From: an uncultured Prevotellaceae bacterium
GTDB lineage: Bacteria; Bacteroidota; Bacteroidia; Bacteroidales; Bacteroidaceae
Assembly: GCA_946187025.1 (NCBI GenBank)
Contig: CAMHPM010000031.1
Span: forward strand, 1-10,632
Reading direction: 5' to 3'
Length of the DNA: 10,632 nt
Below the pieces are notes generated by a model that worked only from the letters and a program-made list of their open reading frames with translations, did not search any database and was not told the DNA's origin. The translations under genes and the position numbers were made by a program. Below are positions 6,352-10,632 of the stretch, piece after piece. Position 1 is the stretch's first letter; each line of letters opens with the position of its first letter.

Positions 6352-8532
6352 ATGAAACGATATGCAGAAAGAATCGTCGCAACACTTGTTGCGCTTGTAT
6401 TTTCACTCACTTTGTGGCCGACAACCGAGTTTCAGCTCCAACAACTGACCACCGCCGACGGCTTGGCCAACAACACGGTGAGGAAGATCATGCAAGACAG
6501 CTACGGCCGGATATGGGCAGCAACGTCCAACGGATTGAGTCGGTACGACGGCCGCAAGTTTGTCAACTACCGTGCCATGCACGACAAGTCGCACCTGGGG
6601 CTGACCGACCAGCGCGTGATGAACATATACGAAGACAACGAACGCAGGCTCTGGATCTTCCAGCGCACGGGCGATGTTGCCTGCCTCGACCTGCGCACCG
6701 ACCGTTTCATCGACTTCGAAGCACGGCACATAGCAATGCCCGGTGACCCCGAAGGGCAACCGACAACATGGGTCGGCGACAGCAGGGGACGCATCTGGCG
6801 TGTGACCGACAACGATGGGTTATACGTGGAAGACCCCGCGACAGGCATCAGCGAGCATTTCACAACCCAGTCGCACACCAACCCACTGCCAACCGACGCA
6901 CTGAAATGTATATTCATCGACTCCGACGGAGTGGTATGGATAGGCACCGACAACCTGGGAATATCGCAGCTGAAGGTGATGCAAAACGATGGCGTGGAGT
7001 ATATGCTCGACGGCGAAAACATACGTATGCTCTTGTCGTTGGCCAACGGCAGCATAGCAATAGGCAGCCGCGACGGCGATGTGTGGATATACGATTCGAC
7101 CCTCACGAAATGCCTGGAGACGATGCACCACGACTTCAACACCTATTATCTTGCCATCTCACCCTCAGGCACCAGGTGGCAGGGCACTAAAGGCGACGGC
7201 CTGTATGTAGGCAGCAAACCAGCAACACACTACCTGCACACCGACTCGGTGGATGGAGCACTGGCTCACAACGAGATATATGCCATCCATTTCGACTCCA
7301 ACGGACATAGCTGGGTAGGCACATTCGGCGGCGGATTGTGTGTGGCAGAGGAAGAAGGTACTGACGGCAGCCTCAGCTTCACCACATTTCTCGACCACGA
7401 CTACGGTTCACGACGCATCAGGGCCATCGTCGAAGACAGCCTCTCGCACCTGTGGATTGCCACCAGCCATGGTGTATATAGGCTGAATCCCACGCTCTTC
7501 ATGGCCGACACAACACAATACACACACCTATGCACCGGCAACTCCACGCTGCAGAGCGACGAAGTGCGCACCCTGTTTCGTGCATCCGACGGCACAATCT
7601 ACATATCCGAAGCTGGCGAGGGATTTGCCATTTTCGACACCGGTGCACACCTCGTGAGACGCATCACCGAGCAAACCGACAGCCTCGTCAACTCCATGGT
7701 GCAGTGTTTCGTAGAGGATGCTGACGGCATGATATGGGTATCGACCGAGTTTGGCATATCACGCTACAACCCATTCACCCACCGCATCAGCAACTACTTC
7801 ATGTCGAAAAACATGCTCAACAACGTGTATAGCGAAAACTGCGGCACGAGGCTGACCGACGGCCGCATTGCGTTCGGCACCAACAACGGAGTGGTCATCA
7901 TCACACCTTATATATATAATGAGGGCGAACTGACGGCCGGAATCGACCGCACCGAGGTGACCATAGGCGGACAGACTCCCCGCCGCGACATAATATACAT
8001 AGTGAGCCAGTGGTGGAACAGCCCGTGGGCCATTGCAATCTACATCGTGGTGGCGGTCGTCGTGTTGGTGTGGTGGATGCGTGTGCGTCGCAACAACCAG
8101 CGTTTCCACCATGCAATAGCAACGTTGAAAACACAGAAGGAGGTGATGCGCGAGCGGTTTTCGCACGATGTCAAACTGCGGCGAAAGGCCAACACCGATG
8201 CGTCTGACACCGAATTTATCGAACGGGTTGACTCAATCGTCAGGAGCGAGATGGACAACCCTGAGTTCACATCCGACAATTTTGCCGAACACATGGGCAT
8301 GGGTCGTACCACATTCTTTGCACGCATGAAGGCCGTGACAGGCTACACACCACGCGAATACCTCAACCAGAAACGCATGAAGCGGGTGGCCGAACTGCTA
8401 AGCACAACCACTCTGTCGATTGGCGAGATTTCCGACCGCGTAGGTATAAACGACCAGCTATATCTCTCGCGCATGTTCCGAAAGCAATACGGATGCTCGC
8501 CATCGAAGTGGCGCAAACAAGTCACCAAGTGA
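6352..8532 (+). CDS. Membrane-spanning propeller-AraC regulator (HTCS-like, without kinase or receiver)
   Basis: Likely transcriptional regulator of the adjacent pectin genes. Residues 1-24 are a signal sequence or first membrane segment. Residues 27-520 are a periplasmic beta-propeller of regulator-propeller repeats: LTTADGLANNTVRKIMQDSY and GRIWAATSNGLSRYDG, then further blocks such as GVVWIGTDNLGISQL, HLWIATSHGVYRL and MIWVSTEFGISRYN. One membrane helix lies at 557-576, followed by a charged linker (577-617). The AraC-type domain is at 620-724, with two helix-turn-helix units around 640-660 and 690-712, ending YGCSPSKWRK. HTCS proteins are usually 1300-1500 residues. Here the histidine kinase and receiver are absent, and only about 30 residues separate propeller and membrane helix, too few for the usual 60-70-residue Y_Y_Y domain. 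Signal transfer is therefore presumably conformational or by dimerisation rather than phosphorylation. It is divergent from the lyase across 217 nt. The pectic ligand is inferred from position. Confidence 0.88.
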   Translation: MKRYAERIVATLVALVFSLTLWPTTEFQLQQLTTADGLANNTVRKIMQDSYGRIWAATSNGLSRYDGRKFVNYRAMHDKSHLGLTDQRVMNIYEDNERRLWIFQRTGDVACLDLRTDRFIDFEARHIAMPGDPEGQPTTWVGDSRGRIWRVTDNDGLYVEDPATGISEHFTTQSHTNPLPTDALKCIFIDSDGVVWIGTDNLGISQLKVMQNDGVEYMLDGENIRMLLSLANGSIAIGSRDGDVWIYDSTLTKCLETMHHDFNTYYLAISPSGTRWQGTKGDGLYVGSKPATHYLHTDSVDGALAHNEIYAIHFDSNGHSWVGTFGGGLCVAEEEGTDGSLSFTTFLDHDYGSRRIRAIVEDSLSHLWIATSHGVYRLNPTLFMADTTQYTHLCTGNSTLQSDEVRTLFRASDGTIYISEAGEGFAIFDTGAHLVRRITEQTDSLVNSMVQCFVEDADGMIWVSTEFGISRYNPFTHRISNYFMSKNMLNNVYSENCGTRLTDGRIAFGTNNGVVIITPYIYNEGELTAGIDRTEVTIGGQTPRRDIIYIVSQWWNSPWAIAIYIVVAVVVLVWWMRVRRNNQRFHHAIATLKTQKEVMRERFSHDVKLRRKANTDASDTEFIERVDSIVRSEMDNPEFTSDNFAEHMGMGRTTFFARMKAVTGYTPREYLNQKRMKRVAELLSTTTLSIGEISDRVGINDQLYLSRMFRKQYGCSPSKWRKQVTK

Positions 8533-8661
8533 TTTTACATGAAAAAACATACGTATTTCCACCTGCGTGAATATAAATTTTCATACACACATACATACAT
8601 TTTATTGAGAACGCACAAGAATTTACCTGCGAGTACGCACTAATTCTTTAATTTCTGCCAC

Positions 8662-8719
8662 AAATTATTAAATTTGTCGTGCAAATTATTTGTCTTGTCG
8701 TCAGAAATTATTAAATTTG
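8662..8719 (+). repeat. Pair of 15-bp direct repeats in the inverted-repeat loop
   Basis: AAATTATTAAATTTG occurs at 8662-8676 and again at 8705-8719, with starts 43 nt apart. Each copy is nearly palindromic and contains the promoter-like box TAAATTTG. Shorter relatives occur nearby (GCAAATTATTTG at 8681 and CACAAATTAAAG at 8723). Confidence 0.75.
8689..8719 (+). promoter_or_regulatory. Candidate promoter for the lipoprotein gene
   Basis: TTTG at 8689-8692, a 19-nt spacer and TAAATTTG at 8712-8719 match both elements and the spacing of the Bacteroidota housekeeping promoter. This is the best two-element match in the window. Transcription would start near 8723-8726 and give a leader of roughly 120 nt that carries only the right-hand arms of the inverted repeat. 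The upstream direct-repeat copy has the same -7 box (8669-8676) without a clear -33 element. Confidence 0.5.
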
Positions 8720-8843
8720 CACCACAAATTAAAGAATTCCTGCGCACTCGCAAGGAAATACACGTACATGCGCAGGAAAATTTTTATACATGCACATGGA
8801 AATACATACATAAACACCATATTATATCATATAGCCATCAAAT

Positions 8844-9602
8844 ATGCAACAACCGAAACAAACCCGCCCAACGATACCTGCAGCTGTCATTATTGCCATC
8901 TGCACGCTTTCTTCGTGCTCTACGTTACTGACAAAAAACCAGGTCGGAACCATGGCTGGTACAAATGTGCCGGCACCAGCCGACACCAGCCAGACAGTAC
9001 AAGCGGAGACAGAAACCATCCATGAAAAGAGAGCCGACAACTATCGTCATGAGTTCACGCTGAATCCATTCTGCTTCGGTTCCGAGTTCAAAACAACACG
9101 GTTTTACAAAATACGTGACGAAATAGAGAGTCGGCCGAATATATACAATTATGATAACCCACACGCATTTGCAATACCTTGCAACATGCAATACTTCTAT
9201 CACTTCAACCAACACATTGCAGCAGGTGTGGAAGTAGGTTTTGTCAATGACTACACACATTTCATGTACGACGATCAACAGGATAACAGATATATCTACG
9301 GTTCACTATGCTGCAAAAGTACATACAGCATGGCATCGGCCAAATATTATTGGACGATGAACGCCGGCAACTACATCCACTTCTACTGCCGTGCAGCCAT
9401 CGGTGCGCAACAACGCGACATATACTTCAGACCCGAACAGGACCGCAGCCATCACATCAACAAGCAGAAACGCTGGCTGCTTGCATGGCAGATTTCGCCT
9501 CTATGCTTTGAATTTGGAAGCCGCAACCTGCGTACAAGAGTCGAGATAGGAGGAGGAATCGATGGCAACTTCAGCTTCGGCGTGTCGTATTTCATAAAAT
9601 AG
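8844..9602 (+). CDS. Outer-membrane-type lipoprotein with predicted beta-barrel, function unknown (252 aa)
   Basis: Residues 9-24 are a hydrophobic signal segment ending in the lipobox L22-S-S-C25, so the mature protein should carry lipid on C25. A flexible region follows (25-65, rich in T, A, P and E). From HEFTLNPF (about 69) to the end the sequence alternates polar and aromatic/hydrophobic residues like a small beta-barrel: MQYFYHFNQHIAAGVEVGF, SMASAKYYW, YIHFYCRAAIGA, LLAWQISPLCFEFGSRNLR, ending NFSFGVSYFIK. Blocks of the type ISP...EFG..NLR...E.G and a final aromatic strand recall a common uncharacterised Bacteroidales outer-membrane barrel family; this is from memory, not a search. An in-frame stop at 8832-8834 limits upstream extension, so ATG 8844 is the likely start. 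It lies 311 nt after the regulator with its own candidate promoter, and nothing ties it to pectin use. Confidence 0.72.
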   Translation: MQQPKQTRPTIPAAVIIAICTLSSCSTLLTKNQVGTMAGTNVPAPADTSQTVQAETETIHEKRADNYRHEFTLNPFCFGSEFKTTRFYKIRDEIESRPNIYNYDNPHAFAIPCNMQYFYHFNQHIAAGVEVGFVNDYTHFMYDDQQDNRYIYGSLCCKSTYSMASAKYYWTMNAGNYIHFYCRAAIGAQQRDIYFRPEQDRSHHINKQKRWLLAWQISPLCFEFGSRNLRTRVEIGGGIDGNFSFGVSYFIK

Positions 9603-9623
9603 GAGAGAAATGAGGTAAAAACT

Positions 9624-9640
9624 GGTGTCTTCACCTTATT
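9624..9640 (+). terminator. Weak candidate terminator after the lipoprotein gene
   Basis: GGTG-TCTT-CACC forms a 4-bp stem with a 4-nt loop, followed by TTATTT, 22 nt after the lipoprotein stop codon. The stem is short and the T-run interrupted, so this is a weak call. Confidence 0.25.
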
Positions 9641-9677
9641 TGATATGGCAAGTTGCCTATAATTGGTAGAAAATGAT

Positions 9678-9697
9678 TAACTTTGCGGCGCAAAGTT
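9678..9697 (+). promoter_or_regulatory. Candidate promoter box overlapping a palindrome, before the KilA-N gene
   Basis: TAACTTTG at 9678-9685 is a full -7 match. It overlaps a perfect 8-bp inverted repeat, AACTTTGC/GCAAAGTT (9679-9686 and 9690-9697), with a GGC loop. A start near 9690 gives a leader of about 25 nt to the ATG at 9716. A TTG at 9653-9655 (22-nt spacer) is a poor -33 candidate. The palindrome could be a repressor site or a 5'-end hairpin. Confidence 0.45.
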
Positions 9698-9715
9698 TGT
9701 AAAACAGCAGACAAT

Positions 9716-9748
9716 ATGGCAAAGATAACAGTACAGAATACGCGATAA
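9716..9748 (+). other. Frame-broken original start of the KilA-N gene, or 10-codon leader frame
   Basis: ATG 9716 opens MAKITVQNTR and stops at TAA 9746-9748. Relatives as I recall them begin with M-x-K-I-x-V...(E/D)-I-T and run on into N-E-x-D-Y-I-S-L-T-D. Here MAKITVQNT lies in this frame, and ITVVTINERDYISLTD continues one frame away from ATA 9745. Only two bases (9743-9744) stand where the tenth codon should be, as expected from loss of one base. The stop lies 5 nt before GTG 9754, so re-initiation there is possible. Confidence 0.6.
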
Positions 9749-9753
9749 CGGTT

Positions 9754-10518
9754 GTGACAATCAATGAGCGTGATTACATTTCGCTCACTGATATGGTGCG
9801 CAATATAGAGAATGGGCTCGCTCTCATTGAGAAATGGCTGCGCAATAAGAACACCATTGAGTTCTTGGGCATCTGGGAAGAGATGTACAATCCTAATTTT
9901 AATTCCCCCGAATTCGAGGGAATTAAAAATGCAGCAGGGCTTAACCGTTTTATATTGTCGGTGAAGCAGTGGGTGGAGAAGACCAATTCACGCGGCATCA
10001 TCGCAAAGGCCGGACGTTATGGTGGCACCTACGCTCACAAGGATATTGCTTTTGAGTTTGCCACTTGGGTATCACCTCAATTCAAACTCTATCTTATTCA
10101 GGAGTTTGAGCGAATGAAGAGTGAGGAGCAGAAGCAACTTGGTTGGACGGCGAAGCGTGAACTGTCGAAGATTAACTATCGCATTCATACGGATGCCATC
10201 AAGCAAAACCTAATCCCAGAAGAGGTGACGGCAGCACAGGCCAGCATCATCTACGCAGAAGAGGCAGACGTGCTCAATGTGGCCATGTTTGGACAGACGG
10301 CCAAGCAATGGCGTGAAGCCCATCCTGAACTGAAAGGAAACATCCGAGACTATGCTTCCATCAATGAACTCATTTGCTTGGCAAATATGGAGAACATCAA
10401 TGCCGTTCTCATAGACGAGGGTGTACCACAGGGCGACCGCCTTGTGCGCCTCAATCAGATTGCCATCAATCAGATGCGTGTGTTGGAGAACGACGACAAT
10501 AGGAACTTGTTAAAATAA
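9754..10518 (+). CDS. KilA-N domain protein, putative DNA-binding (254 aa from GTG)
   Basis: KilA-N is a DNA-binding domain common in phages, large DNA viruses and bacterial accessory regions; no function is established for this chromosomal group. Residues 1-120 carry the domain: DYISLTDMVRNIENG, NKNTIEFLGIWE, then the hallmark GRYGGTYAHKDIAFEF (87-102) and WVSPQFKLYLIQEFERMK. The C-terminal part contains blocks shared across Bacteroidales relatives (KINYRIHTDAIKQNLIP, EADVLNVAMFGQTAKQWR, LANMENINAVLIDEG), so the protein is complete apart from about a dozen N-terminal residues. In this frame a stop at 9700-9702 and the absence of any ATG before 9793 leave GTG 9754 as the only early start; the natural ATG 9716 is out of frame by one base. 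The gene may be translated from GTG, coupled to the leader frame, or recently damaged at its 5' end. It appears to be a single-gene unit with its own promoter and terminator. Confidence 0.85.
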   Translation: MTINERDYISLTDMVRNIENGLALIEKWLRNKNTIEFLGIWEEMYNPNFNSPEFEGIKNAAGLNRFILSVKQWVEKTNSRGIIAKAGRYGGTYAHKDIAFEFATWVSPQFKLYLIQEFERMKSEEQKQLGWTAKRELSKINYRIHTDAIKQNLIPEEVTAAQASIIYAEEADVLNVAMFGQTAKQWREAHPELKGNIRDYASINELICLANMENINAVLIDEGVPQGDRLVRLNQIAINQMRVLENDDNRNLLK

Positions 10519-10559
10519 CATGAGCAGATAGGACATAACATAGAACGAGATCGAAATCT

Positions 10560-10594
10560 GGGCATTGGCCAGCAAAAAAAACAGGCTAATGCCC
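10560..10594 (+). terminator. Hairpin terminator after the KilA-N gene
   Basis: GGGCATTGGCC (10560-10570) pairs with GGCTAATGCCC (10584-10594) over 11 bp with one G-T wobble, around a 13-nt A-rich loop. It begins 42 nt after the KilA-N stop and is followed by GTTTCT, a modest T-tract. The stem is strong and the tail weak. Confidence 0.6.
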
Positions 10595-10632
10595 CGTTTC
10601 TAAGATAATTTGAAAAAAGTTTCAATATTTTG

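Larger units (their letters stand above)
8552..8806. repeat. Long two-part inverted repeat in the intergenic region
   Basis: This fills most of the 311-nt gap 8533-8843. Outer arms 8552-8582 and 8776-8806 match as reverse complements at 25 of 31 positions. Inner arms 8622-8654 and 8726-8758 match at 28 of 33 (shared TGCGAGT, CGCA and AATTCTTTAATTT). The two arm pairs are joined by unpaired segments of 39 and 17 nt, and the central loop is 71 nt. Nothing in it looks like a coding frame. It may be a MITE-like element, a structured RNA, or a barrier between the regulator gene and the lipoprotein gene. No flanking target-site duplication was evident. Confidence 0.8.

Noticed and set aside
6335..6355. 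Tiny frame ATG 6335 to TGA 6355 overlapping the regulator start
   Set aside because: Six codons, overlapping the -7 box; no support as a leader peptide.
8533..8843. Small ORFs inside the 311-nt intergenic region, including frames running from 8674 and 8690 into the lipoprotein gene
   Set aside because: They are low-complexity translations of the inverted repeat and then out-of-frame readings of the lipoprotein gene. Neither contains a recognisable signal or domain.
10609..10632. TTTG-AAAAAAG-type sequence at the right edge, resembling a -33 promoter element
   Set aside because: The matching -7 box would lie at or beyond the window end, and TATTTTG at 10626 is too close, so no promoter can be supported.
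1..10632. SusC/SusD transporter pair, transposase, tRNA or CRISPR array
   Set aside because: Looked for in all frames and intergenic stretches; none is present. If the pectin locus has SusC/SusD genes they lie outside the window.

Overview
The window looks like chromosomal DNA of a member of the Bacteroidota, most likely a gut or rumen Bacteroidales of the Prevotella/Bacteroides type. The signs are TAnnTTTG promoter boxes, no Shine-Dalgarno sequences before the genes, a regulator built from parts of a hybrid two-component system (HTCS), a C-terminal tail of the type IX sorting kind, a Bacteroidales-type outer-membrane lipoprotein and a KilA-N protein typical of these genomes. The genus is an inference.

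Positions 1-6351 are the edge of a pectin-degradation locus. On the minus strand, a 1463-residue secreted rhamnogalacturonan lyase (PL11 catalytic propeller, a long autotransporter-associated beta-strand region and a sorting-like tail) is followed after 167 nt by a secreted family 2 glycoside hydrolase that runs off the left edge. The gap between them is a 14-copy tandem array of an 8-bp unit, whose distal end is an inverted block of about five units. It can fold into a 38-bp imperfect hairpin.

Divergent from the lyase, on the plus strand, is a 726-residue membrane regulator with a periplasmic propeller, one membrane segment and an AraC-type DNA-binding domain. It has no kinase, no receiver and no recognisable Y_Y_Y domain. 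The shared 217-nt intergenic region holds a precise 24-bp-period direct repeat between two outward-facing promoter boxes, a good candidate operator. The simplest model is that the regulator senses pectin fragments in the periplasm and activates the lyase-hydrolase operon directly from the membrane.

Positions 8533-8843 form a 311-nt gene-free stretch dominated by a 255-bp two-part inverted repeat. A near-consensus promoter (TTTG, 19 nt, TAAATTTG) lies in its central loop and faces a small outer-membrane-type lipoprotein of unknown function (8844-9602). A KilA-N gene follows (9754-10518). Its expected ATG start (9716) is cut off by a one-base frame break, so that it either starts at GTG or sits behind a 10-codon leader frame. 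A hairpin terminator closes the window. No SusC/SusD pair, RNA gene, insertion sequence or CRISPR array is visible. The last two genes have no evident link to pectin use.
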